From RGIG5327 sp045612485 (lineage in GTDB: Bacteria > Verrucomicrobiota > Lentisphaeria > Victivallales > UBA1829), in contig JAZKZE010000142.1 in the NCBI GenBank assembly GCA_045612485.1, forward strand, positions 1-16,809: a stretch of DNA of 16,809 nucleotides, given 5' to 3'. Below the pieces are notes generated by a model. It ran no database searches, was not told where the DNA came from, and worked only from the letters and a program-made list of their open reading frames with translations. This document shows positions 6,876 through 14,291 of the stretch, piece by piece. A program made the translations under genes and the position numbers. Each line of letters opens with the position of its first letter. Position 1 is the stretch's first letter.

Positions 6876-7445
6876 TCATCCTCTTTTAACAAACATGGCG
6901 TCAAGTACGGAATCTATTTTTTCCTCCTCCACACCTAAAGCTCTGCCGATCTCCGCCCCGAATTCCAGGGAAACGCCGGGACCTCTGCCGGTAACGATGT
7001 TGCCGTCTCTTTCCGTGCGGCTTCCGGTAAAGACAAGATCGGAAACGGGAGAAAGTCTTTCACATCCGGGATAACCGGTAACACGTTTTCCTTTCAATAT
7101 TCCGAAAGCAGACAATGCCGCAGGAGCAGCACAAATGGCGGCAACGATTTTTCCTTCTGCGGCAAATCCTCTTACAAGATCCTTTACTTTCATATTATCC
7201 CGCAAATTCGTTGCACCGGGAAGTCCCCCGGGCAGAACTACCGCATCAAAAGTGGAAAGATCATTTTCAAGAGAATCCAGAAGAGCATCTGCACAAAGAT
7301 ACAGAGAAGCGGAACTTCTCACCTTTTCACTTTCCACGCCTGCCATTACCACCTGACAGCCCAATCTTTTCAGCACATCACCGGTTCCCACTGCCTCCAC
7401 TTCCTCAAAACCGTCGGCAAGCAATATCAAAACTTTTTTTGTCAT
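6876..7445 (-). CDS. DJ-1/PfpI family protein (YajL/DJ-1-like)
   Basis: A 189-residue single-domain protein of the DJ-1 branch (DJ-1/YajL, about 190 residues). The nucleophile-elbow cysteine is C105 in AAICAAPAAL, the conserved glutamate is E15 in DGFEEVE (12-17), and the VVLPGG motif (69-74) precedes the GATNLRDN segment. These match the oxidation-sensing cysteine and partnering glutamate of DJ-1 (C106 and E18 in the human protein). Members have been linked to oxidative and carbonyl stress, and reported glyoxalase/deglycase activities are debated. The ATG follows AAGGAAAAGG and the stop lies 8 nt before the preferred tgt start. Placement beside RNA-modification genes suggests housekeeping stress protection. 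The family is certain; the biochemical role is not. Confidence 0.93.
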   Translation of the reverse strand: MTKKVLILLADGFEEVEAVGTGDVLKRLGCQVVMAGVESEKVRSSASLYLCADALLDSLENDLSTFDAVVLPGGLPGATNLRDNMKVKDLVRGFAAEGKIVAAICAAPAALSAFGILKGKRVTGYPGCERLSPVSDLVFTGSRTERDGNIVTGRGPGVSLEFGAEIGRALGVEEEKIDSVLDAMFVKRG

Positions 7446-7485
7446 AATCCTTTTCCTTTTTTACAGTTTGCTTTTCCTGTTTACC

Positions 7486-8601
7486 TTACTGCCCCAAAGC
7501 CCGTCCGCGGAACAGGGGAGGAGTATGTCCTTGCATCTCATTCTTCATCTCTTTATATCTTCTGTTCCGTTCTTTCTTCAGATAAGAAATGACCATCCGG
7601 TCTGTGGCAAGATCGTATGCCGTATATCCTTTTTCATCTTTTTGCAGGATATTTGCTCCTTTGCGGATGAAAAACTGTACCATCACAAGATTATTCTCTT
7701 TTGCAGCAACAAGAAGAGGAGCGCGTTTTGCGTCAATAAGTCCATTTTTAGCCATAAGACGGTAAGCTCCGCGGACACTCAGACGGCGGAGGATCTGACG
7801 GCTGAAGAAAAGATCCCAGTTCAGAGGAAGTTTTCTGTCAAGAAGATACTCTGCCAATTTTACATCGCTGCCTCTGATCGCTCCATTCATTGCAGCAAGC
7901 CCGATCAGGGATGCCCGGGAAAAATCCGGATATTTTTCCAGAAGAAGTTTTGCACTTTCCGTATGGGCTTTTTCTGCCGCATAGATCACCGCCATTCTTC
8001 CTGTGGAATCCGTTTCTTCCGCATCCGCACCCTTTTCCAGAAGAGCTTTGACCATCTCTTTTTCATCCTTTTTCCCCATACAGCAGTGCATGAGTGCAGT
8101 TCTGCCGAGATCATCTTCCGCCGCTATATCCACCCCTTTTTCCAGAAGAAGGGCAAAACTTTCCCGACTGCCGCAACGGGCTGCCTCCATAAGAGGAGTC
8201 CTCCCGTAATTGCCCCGCATATTTTTGTCTGCCCCCTTTTCCAGAAGAAGGGCAACGATCCCGGGATACTCTTTACCGGCAGCTACATGCAAAGCTGTAT
8301 TCTTTCTTGCATCTGCACCATTTATATCCGCCCCCGTGGAAAGGAGATAATCCAGGATCTCTTTTTTTCCTTCTGCGGCAGCAAGAACGGTCAAAGGCAC
8401 ATTATTGGCAGTCACGCTGTCCGCATCTACCTTTGTCCGGATCAGCTTTTTTACTTTCTCCAGTTCTCCGGAACGGATAGAGGAAACTACATCAGGGTCA
8501 TTCAATACTTTCCGTACTTCCTTTCCGGAGGCACAGGAAACAAGAAAAAGCATCACGGAGCAAAAGAAGACCGGCAGAATACTCTTCAAAAAGCCTTTCA
8601 T
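7486..8601 (-). CDS. Ankyrin-repeat lipoprotein
   Basis: A 371-residue predicted lipoprotein. The N-terminus has a basic/hydrophobic segment ending in a lipobox, L20-V21-S22-C23, so the mature protein would be anchored at C23 and face the periplasm. The rest is a solenoid of roughly seven to nine ankyrin-type repeats with recurring LLLEKGAD and GRTPLM/TALHVAA units. The best-formed repeats are in the first two thirds, the repeats after about residue 220 are degenerate, and a last clear one is near residues 300-340. It ends with a basic tail (KKERNRRYKEMKNE). I chose the start at 8601, not an upstream in-frame one at 8646, because it overlaps the rlmN stop as ATGA, follows GGAG by 8-9 nt and gives the lipobox. 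The ligand is unknown; ankyrins bind proteins. Confidence 0.88.
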   Translation of the reverse strand: MKGFLKSILPVFFCSVMLFLVSCASGKEVRKVLNDPDVVSSIRSGELEKVKKLIRTKVDADSVTANNVPLTVLAAAEGKKEILDYLLSTGADINGADARKNTALHVAAGKEYPGIVALLLEKGADKNMRGNYGRTPLMEAARCGSRESFALLLEKGVDIAAEDDLGRTALMHCCMGKKDEKEMVKALLEKGADAEETDSTGRMAVIYAAEKAHTESAKLLLEKYPDFSRASLIGLAAMNGAIRGSDVKLAEYLLDRKLPLNWDLFFSRQILRRLSVRGAYRLMAKNGLIDAKRAPLLVAAKENNLVMVQFFIRKGANILQKDEKGYTAYDLATDRMVISYLKKERNRRYKEMKNEMQGHTPPLFRGRALGQ

Positions 8602-9650
8602 ACTTTTTTTCTCCTCTTTTCCGCAGATGACCGCAACTGACCGCATGCCGCATCCGACTCAAATCCTTTTTCCACACGCACAGTAACAGGAATCCCGGCA
8701 CGTTCAAGTACAGAAGCAAATTTTTTCACGGTCTCCCTGTCCGGACGGGAAAATCCGCCGTTAGCCTCGTTATAGGGAATAAGATTGACTTTAGCATCCG
8801 CCATTCTCGCCACTTTCACAAGTGCAGAAGCAAGTTCCTTTGAATCATTCACATCTTTAAGAAGTACATATTCAAAAGTCAGCAATCGTCCTGTTGCCTC
8901 CCGGTGCTGCCGGCAGGCATCAAGAATATCCTTGATGTCTCTGCGGAATTTCCCGGGAATAAGCAATGCACGGGTCTTGTCATCCGGGGCATGGAGGGAT
9001 ACAGCAAGGTTCCACTGTCTGCCGATCTTTGCCAGTTCCCGTATTCCGGGAGTCCATCCGCTTGTGGAAATGGTAACTCTTCTTGCGGCAAGTGCGATAC
9101 CTTCCGGATCACAGATCTTTTCCAGTGCCCCCACAAGGTTATCCAGGTTGAGAAGCGGCTCACCGATGCCCATGATGACCACATTATCCGGGGCTTTACC
9201 GATCACGGAAGAACACAAAAGATACTGCTCCACGATCTCCCCGGCAGTAAGATTACGCACAAGTCCGTGTTCCCCGCTGGCACAGAAAGAACATCTTACA
9301 GGGCATCCCACCTGGGTACTCAGACAGAATGTATTGCGACCGTCCTGCGCAACGATGATGGCACATTCGATGGTCTCCCCGTCTGCAAGTTCCAGCAGGA
9401 GTTTTCCGGAACCGTCCGCAGATTCCCTTTTTTCAATGATCTTTACGGTGGAACAGGCAAAATATTCTTTGAGTTTTTCCCGTAATGCGGCAGAAAGATT
9501 GGTCATCTTTTCAGGATCGGAAGTCCGTTTTTTTGTGATCCATTCCCCGATCTGTTTGGCACGGTAGGCGGGTTCCCCGACACTTTTCACAAAAGCAGCA
9601 AGTTCTTCTTCTGTAGCAAAAGCAAGATCTGTTTTGCGTTTTCTTTCCAT
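8598..9650 (-). CDS. rlmN: Radical-SAM rRNA/tRNA C2-adenine methyltransferase RlmN
   Basis: RlmN methylates C2 of A2503 in 23S rRNA and of A37 in some tRNAs. The 350-residue protein has the radical-SAM cluster C116-x3-C120-x2-C123, the conserved C109 seven residues before it, and the methyl-carrying C336 in SDAACGQLR. This reproduces the spacing of the E. coli catalytic cysteines. Other landmarks are MGIGEPLLNLDN (160-171), STSGWTPGI, NLAVSLHAPDD and LIPYNEANGG. The start at 9650 is preferred because it follows GGGAAG and lies just after the upstream stop; a longer frame to 9722 would overlap the glycosyltransferase gene by 53 nt and adds no conserved sequence. The stop overlaps the ankyrin gene's start by ATGA. 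Methylation at C2 also affects ribosomal peptidyl-transferase drugs, though that is not the usual role. Confidence 0.97.
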   Translation of the reverse strand: MERKRKTDLAFATEEELAAFVKSVGEPAYRAKQIGEWITKKRTSDPEKMTNLSAALREKLKEYFACSTVKIIEKRESADGSGKLLLELADGETIECAIIVAQDGRNTFCLSTQVGCPVRCSFCASGEHGLVRNLTAGEIVEQYLLCSSVIGKAPDNVVIMGIGEPLLNLDNLVGALEKICDPEGIALAARRVTISTSGWTPGIRELAKIGRQWNLAVSLHAPDDKTRALLIPGKFRRDIKDILDACRQHREATGRLLTFEYVLLKDVNDSKELASALVKVARMADAKVNLIPYNEANGGFSRPDRETVKKFASVLERAGIPVTVRVEKGFESDAACGQLRSSAEKRRKKV

Positions 9651-9669
9651 ATTCTTCCCATAAATTTTT

Positions 9670-11484
9670 TCAGAATTGCATCCTGCGGATGGCTTCTTCT
9701 TCAGAGGTGTACTTTCTTTCATTCAATGCCCCTTTCCATATATAAAGTTTCTGATTTTTATAAGGGTATTCCACAAGACGTGTCCATGTACGGGCCGCAT
9801 CTCCCGGCGGCATATTCCTTGCAGAAAGAATAAAAATGGATTTTTCTTCCGAAGAAGCCACATCCCTGTAGGAACGGATCACTTTGAGCTTTGTCCCCAG
9901 ATAATATCCTACATCATAAAGCCCGTCAATACCGGCATCTTTATATATGGTCATCCCCGGATCATAAGAAGTTCCCAAGGCCTTCCGTAACACAAGACCT
10001 GTCGTTTTCTTATCCTGCTGCGAACAGCGGAATGGCACAGTTATGGAATGGAAAAATCCCATCATACAGCATCCGAGAAGCAGAAATGCCAGCCAGAGAC
10101 ACCTCTTTTTCCTTCCTGCCACGCAGAAAAATGCCCCTCCCGCCAGAACGGGAACCATGACCGCAATAAAGAAAGGAACATGAAATCTTTCTTTCTGCAG
10201 GAAGGAGAAATCAAAAATACTGTTCAGATTTTTATCCATAAAGGATTCCGGGAGAATATAGAGTAAAACACCGCATATCCCGCAGACGAAGAAAATAACC
10301 GATACATATTTGAAAACCGTACACAATCTCTCCCCGTACCGCCGTACCACGATCCAGTAATCCAGCGCAGTCAGTACTGCCAGAACCGGGGCACACAGGA
10401 AATAATCCCGCCCGTCCCGCAGGGGACTGAGCCAGAAAAGCAGCAATGCAAAAAGAAAGATCCTCCGCAGATACTTCATAAAAAGCCGGTTTCTGTCTAT
10501 TGCGGTAAGTGCCGGACAGAAGGGGGCATACAGAAAAAAAGTCCAGGGAAGAAAACGGATGCACAAATCAAAAGGCAGATAGAAAAGTTTTTTCATATAT
10601 CCGCCGAATGATTCGGAAAACATGATCTCTCCGGCAATACCGGGCGTTCCGTCCCACCGGGGGATCTCCCAGAAAATAATGGTAAGGATCAGCAGAAAGA
10701 GTCCGCACCAGAATCCGGGATAATGCAATTTTGTCCAGATCTTCAGCGGCCGTTTCAGAAAAAACATGGGAATAAAGAAAAAACTCAAAATAAACCACCC
10801 GCCGTTATAAAAAGCAAGAGAGGCAAAAATAAATGTCCAGAGCCATGCCCGGTTCCAGGAATCCATCCGCACCCCTTCCCGGAACCACAACAGCCAGCCG
10901 GCAAAAACAAGAAGGGCGGAAAGGATCACAGGATTCCCCTCCAGAGCTTTCTCCCCGGCAAGGACAGTAGCAAAAATCAGCCCCGCCCCCACAGCAGCTG
11001 CCTGGATACCGGACCGGCATGCTTCATTTGCCTGTTCAGCTTCCGTAAGCACCGTTTCCGCAGTATTTTCTTCTATTGTCCCGAGATTTTTTCTGACCTC
11101 CCCGGGGGAAAACTCCCCTTTCAGAAGTCTCTGGCGACAATTCAGATATGCAGCAAAATAACAGGTGCATCCCACGGTCACAGAAAGAACAAAAAGAAAA
11201 AACAGGGAAAGGATGCGCAAAGAGTATTCCATACTCAATCCTGTACTGTGAAGAAGTTTCACAAGAAACGGATAAAGAGGATAAGTATATGCAACCACCT
11301 CACCGTGTGCCTTGCTTACCACTGGAAAAGATCCGGTTTCCAGCGCAAGAGCTGCATAAAATCCTTCCTGCTGGAAAAGCTCCATTTTACCGATTTCCGT
11401 CAAGGGGTAAATAAAGAAAAATGCGGCGGCAAGAAGAAGCACTACAAAGATAAAAGGCGGATTTTTTTCTCTGAATACTGCCAT
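9670..11484 (-). CDS. Polytopic membrane glycosyltransferase, GT39/GT83 (PMT/ArnT)-like
   Basis: A 604-residue integral membrane protein with about ten to twelve hydrophobic helices, the first at residues 11-29, and a soluble C-terminal region from roughly 510. The first periplasmic loop has the family layout (LTEIGKMELFQQEGFYAALALE), and the Pro-rich YPLYPFLVKL (68-77) is a second landmark. SPLRDGRDYFLCAPVLAVL (353-371) resembles the S-R-x-K/R-x-YxLP segment of ArnT-type enzymes. The usual acidic pair of the first loop reads Q39-E40 here. Residues 117-158 form a charged, Glu-rich cytoplasmic loop that looks like an insertion. Such enzymes move sugars from polyprenyl-phosphate carriers to lipid or protein acceptors. 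ATG 11484 overlaps the dgt stop as TGATG and has AAGGTG upstream; a GTG at 11499 is less good. Confidence 0.72.
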   Translation of the reverse strand: MAVFREKNPPFIFVVLLLAAAFFFIYPLTEIGKMELFQQEGFYAALALETGSFPVVSKAHGEVVAYTYPLYPFLVKLLHSTGLSMEYSLRILSLFFLFVLSVTVGCTCYFAAYLNCRQRLLKGEFSPGEVRKNLGTIEENTAETVLTEAEQANEACRSGIQAAAVGAGLIFATVLAGEKALEGNPVILSALLVFAGWLLWFREGVRMDSWNRAWLWTFIFASLAFYNGGWFILSFFFIPMFFLKRPLKIWTKLHYPGFWCGLFLLILTIIFWEIPRWDGTPGIAGEIMFSESFGGYMKKLFYLPFDLCIRFLPWTFFLYAPFCPALTAIDRNRLFMKYLRRIFLFALLLFWLSPLRDGRDYFLCAPVLAVLTALDYWIVVRRYGERLCTVFKYVSVIFFVCGICGVLLYILPESFMDKNLNSIFDFSFLQKERFHVPFFIAVMVPVLAGGAFFCVAGRKKRCLWLAFLLLGCCMMGFFHSITVPFRCSQQDKKTTGLVLRKALGTSYDPGMTIYKDAGIDGLYDVGYYLGTKLKVIRSYRDVASSEEKSIFILSARNMPPGDAARTWTRLVEYPYKNQKLYIWKGALNERKYTSEEEAIRRMQF

Positions 11485-12665
11485 CAGTACACCTTGCACC
11501 CTTTCGTATATTCCGGATAAAGGAAGGCGATACTTCTGTACTCTTTGATAGCAAAATTATCTGTCATACCTGCGATAAAATCAGCGGCGGCTCTCTTGAG
11601 TCCCACCTTTTCGATCCGTCCCTTTGCCCCTTCCCCCATCAGTTCCGGCCGGTCAAGAAACACCCGGAAACAGGTTCCCATCTGAACGTCGGAAAGGTCA
11701 TTGAGCTCCGCAAGAACCGGATGGAAATAGAGATTGTGATAAAGGAATGTACGCAACTGGTCGGAAAGACGCTTGTATTCCGGACTGAAAGAGATCATAC
11801 GGCAGGAGGCATTTTCCACGGCAGAAGCATTTTCCGGGCGGTATGTATCCAGCGTCTTTGAAGAGTAGCGGATCACATCCCCCACAAGCGTATCAATAAG
11901 ATGTCTTACCGTACAGGCGGTAAAACGGTCATTTTTTTCGTTCAATCCCATGGCAAAAGTCTTTTCTTCACACATCCGCCATAACTCCACTTCCTCAAGC
12001 ATTTCCAGAGTGATAAGTCCGGAATCCAGTCCGTCATCCACATCATGCCCGTAATAGGTAAGGTCATCCGCCACGTCAGCAACCTGGGATTCTGCGGAAG
12101 GATAAAGAGGAAGCACGATCCCGTCAAGAGTGGTTCTTTCCCCGGCATCGTTTATACGGTGTTTCATCAATCCGGCACGAACAGCCCATGTAAGATTCAA
12201 TCCGTCATAATCCGGATATTTTATCTCCAGAAGATCCACGATCCGCAATGCCTGTTCATTATGGTCAAATCCACCGTCATTTTCCATCAGTTTGTGCAAA
12301 GCCCGTTCTCCGGAATGTCCGAAAGGGGTATGTCCCAGATCATGGGCAAGAGCTATGGTTTCTGTAAGATCTTCATTCAGACTCAGACTTCTGGCAATGG
12401 TACGGGCAACGGCAGCAACTTCAATGGTATGGGTAAGGCGGGTACGGTAATGATCCCCCGCACCGTTCAGGAATACCTGGGTCTTGTATTCCAGACGGCG
12501 GAAGGCTTTACTGTGCAGTATCCGGTCGCGATCCCGCTGAAAATCCGTACGGAGGGGATGTGTTTCCTCAGAAAAACGTCTTCCCCCCGAATTACCGTTA
12601 TGCACAGCATAGGGAGCAAGAGTTGCTTCCTCACGATCATACAACTCCTCAAGACGTACGATCAT
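11484..12665 (-). CDS. dgt: dGTP triphosphohydrolase-like HD-domain protein
   Basis: A 393-residue HD-domain protein of the Dgt family, which cleaves dGTP (or other dNTPs) to the nucleoside and tripolyphosphate and so tunes the dNTP pool. The N-terminal SKAFRRLEYKTQVF signature (52-65) is typical. Metal ligands follow the H...HD...D scheme: H79 in RLTHTIEV, H108-D109 in LAHDLGHTPFGH, and an aspartate in the DVADDLTYYGHDVDD segment near 197-211. Bacterial Dgt proteins of this length often form hexamers and are regulated by dNTPs. The ATG follows GGGAG by about 6 nt. The gene sits 44 nt after the acyltransferase gene and overlaps the glycosyltransferase start. The preferred dNTP cannot be read from sequence. 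Confidence 0.93.
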   Translation of the reverse strand: MIVRLEELYDREEATLAPYAVHNGNSGGRRFSEETHPLRTDFQRDRDRILHSKAFRRLEYKTQVFLNGAGDHYRTRLTHTIEVAAVARTIARSLSLNEDLTETIALAHDLGHTPFGHSGERALHKLMENDGGFDHNEQALRIVDLLEIKYPDYDGLNLTWAVRAGLMKHRINDAGERTTLDGIVLPLYPSAESQVADVADDLTYYGHDVDDGLDSGLITLEMLEEVELWRMCEEKTFAMGLNEKNDRFTACTVRHLIDTLVGDVIRYSSKTLDTYRPENASAVENASCRMISFSPEYKRLSDQLRTFLYHNLYFHPVLAELNDLSDVQMGTCFRVFLDRPELMGEGAKGRIEKVGLKRAAADFIAGMTDNFAIKEYRSIAFLYPEYTKGCKVY

Positions 12666-12709
12666 ATCTGCTCCCTTCTCTTTTCAGTATTTTTCAAGAT
12701 CATTTCCAC

Positions 12710-14044
12710 TCAGGAAAGGATCTCAGGCACATATTGACGTACAAGATTCATAAGTTCTTCATCACTTATGGTCGTCGTTCTGCCCTTTTTATACTCTTCA
12801 TCGATCCAGTTTTTGATGGCAATGATCCCGGGATTATCCTTGCGCAGATGCCCGCCACCGGGAATATGGGAATGGATCCAATAGGCGATCCCAGCCAGTC
12901 CGGAGGTATTGGAGATTGCCACCATACAGGGACGGCGCAAATATTTTTCCGTATCAAAGATATTGTAGATCTCTTCGTTTTTGGTAAGTCCGTCTGCATG
13001 GATACCGGCTCTTGTGGTATTGAAATCCGCCCCCACAAAAGGATAATTGCCGGGGATATTCACCGAAAGTTCTTTTCTGTAGAAATCCGCCATATCTGTG
13101 ATCGCAGTAGTATCCACTCCGTCACTTATGTCATTAAGGCTCATCCAGTCAAAGACCAATCCTTCAATGGGACTGTTGCCGGTTCTTTCCCCGAATCCGA
13201 GGAAGGTACCGTTCACACCGGAACAGCCGTAAAGCCATGCGGCGACCCCGTTGACCTCCACTTTATGAAAGTCATTGTGGCCGTGCCATTCCAGATATTC
13301 ACTTGTGGTATCGGTATTTTCCAGAATGGCATTGATGAGAGCAGGAACCCCTCTGGGCAGTTCCGCATTGGGGAACGGCACAGCATATCCCATGGTATCG
13401 CACAGACGGAACTTGATCTTTTTATCCGTTCCGGCTGTAAGTTCATTAAGTTCATTGATCATGGGGATCACAAATCCGAAAAGGTCTGCTCTTGTAATAT
13501 CTTCAAGATGGCAGCGGGGGGCGATCCCGTTCTCCAGTGCTGCGGCAACGATCTCTTTATATCCGTCAAGAGTCTGACGGCGGTTTTTCCGCAATTTCAG
13601 GAAAATATGGTAATCGGAGCAGGAGGTGAGGATACCGGTTTCTTTAAGCTGGAAATTTTTCACCAGTTCAAAGTCCGCCTTGTTTGCTCTGATCCAACTT
13701 GTCACCTGGGGAAATTCATATCCCAGGGAAAGACACGCCTCCACAGCTTCCCGGTCGGTTTTGCTGTAAAGGAAAAACTCACTCTGCCGGATGATGGGAT
13801 GTTTTCCGTTGATCCGGTGCATGAAAGTAAAAAGAGTCTTGATCTGCTCCACTGTATAGGGAGGACGGGATTGCTGTCCGTCACGGAAAGTGGTATCTGT
13901 TATCCAGATGTTTTCCGGGCGGCGCATCGGAATGGCTTCAGACCCGAATCTGACCGCAGGAATACGGTCATAGGAAAAGACATCTCGGAACAAATTAGGT
14001 TCCGATACGTTCTGCAATTTCATTTTCATTTTTCTTTCTCCCAT
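12710..14044 (-). CDS. HMGL/LeuA-type acyltransferase; candidate Re-citrate or homocitrate synthase
   Basis: This 444-residue protein is a TIM-barrel enzyme of the DRE/HMGL-like family that condenses acetyl-CoA with a 2-oxo acid. The first strand carries DTTFRDGQQ (50-58, with R54-D55), and the metal-binding HGHND motif is at 254-258. VNGTFLGFGERTGN matches the GxGERxGN signature of isopropylmalate and homocitrate synthases. The roughly 110 residues after the barrel include HSHIPGGGHLRKDNPG and are shorter than the LeuA regulatory domain, so feedback control of the LeuA kind is unlikely. No leuBCD or lysine-pathway genes are near. A citrate-forming (Re-citrate synthase) or homocitrate-forming role fits better than leucine synthesis. 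Start 14044 has AGGAAG 7 nt upstream; 14029 with GGGAG is also possible. It is first in the minus-strand operon. Confidence 0.82.
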   Translation of the reverse strand: MGERKMKMKLQNVSEPNLFRDVFSYDRIPAVRFGSEAIPMRRPENIWITDTTFRDGQQSRPPYTVEQIKTLFTFMHRINGKHPIIRQSEFFLYSKTDREAVEACLSLGYEFPQVTSWIRANKADFELVKNFQLKETGILTSCSDYHIFLKLRKNRRQTLDGYKEIVAAALENGIAPRCHLEDITRADLFGFVIPMINELNELTAGTDKKIKFRLCDTMGYAVPFPNAELPRGVPALINAILENTDTTSEYLEWHGHNDFHKVEVNGVAAWLYGCSGVNGTFLGFGERTGNSPIEGLVFDWMSLNDISDGVDTTAITDMADFYRKELSVNIPGNYPFVGADFNTTRAGIHADGLTKNEEIYNIFDTEKYLRRPCMVAISNTSGLAGIAYWIHSHIPGGGHLRKDNPGIIAIKNWIDEEYKKGRTTTISDEELMNLVRQYVPEILS

Positions 14045-14113
14045 GTGATGGCTTCCTGTGAAGCCGTCTTGACTGATGGCATTAATACTTGCAAAAATCT
14101 GCCTGAAATAATA

Positions 14114-14142
14114 ATATACATCTTTTTTTCATATTTTTCAAC
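14114..14142 (-). promoter_or_regulatory. Sigma70-like promoter of the eight-gene minus-strand operon
   Basis: On the minus strand, TTGAAA (14142-14137) and TATATT (14119-14114) each match consensus at five of six positions and are 17 bp apart. Transcription would begin near 14107, giving a leader of about 60 nt before the acyltransferase start. No comparable promoter is needed downstream, because all following genes overlap or lie within 44 nt of each other. Confidence 0.65.
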
Positions 14143-14180
14143 ATTCCAGCTTGCTTTTTTCTCTTTTAAAGTGAATTTTA

Positions 14181-14216
14181 AAAGGAGAATTGCTTTTTTT
14201 GAAGAAAAAGGCAATT
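14181..14216 (+). promoter_or_regulatory. Strong Shine-Dalgarno followed directly by a hairpin in the tsaD leader
   Basis: A near-perfect AAAGGAG (14181-14187) is followed immediately by a 12-bp hairpin: AATTGCTTTTTT (14188-14199) pairs with AAAAAGGCAATT (14205-14216) around a 5-nt loop. The conserved TsaD start is 105 nt further on, and in-frame TTG 14190 and ATG 14229 lie between. A TTG start at 14190 would be only 2 nt from the Shine-Dalgarno. If the hairpin folds, the Shine-Dalgarno is brought to about 12 nt from ATG 14229, or about 4 nt from the four-codon frame at 14221. A leader-peptide or structured initiation site is possible. Confidence 0.4.
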
Positions 14217-14291
14217 TCGGATGAAAGTATGCTGAAACGGAAAAGTCCCCGTTCCGGCAGAATAAATGAGAACCTTCAGGAAATCAGAAAC

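Noticed and set aside
5857..7074. A long + frame opposite tgt and the DJ-1 gene
   Set aside because: It spans two verified genes on the other strand and shows no motifs.
7468..8640. A long + frame opposite the ankyrin lipoprotein gene
   Set aside because: Its apparent repetitiveness is only the antisense image of the ankyrin repeats.
12560..14224. A very long open frame on + antisense to the acyltransferase and dgt genes
   Set aside because: It is the mirror of two well-supported minus-strand genes, has no recognisable domain or ribosome binding site, and reads as low-complexity His/Phe/Gly-rich sequence typical of antisense frames.
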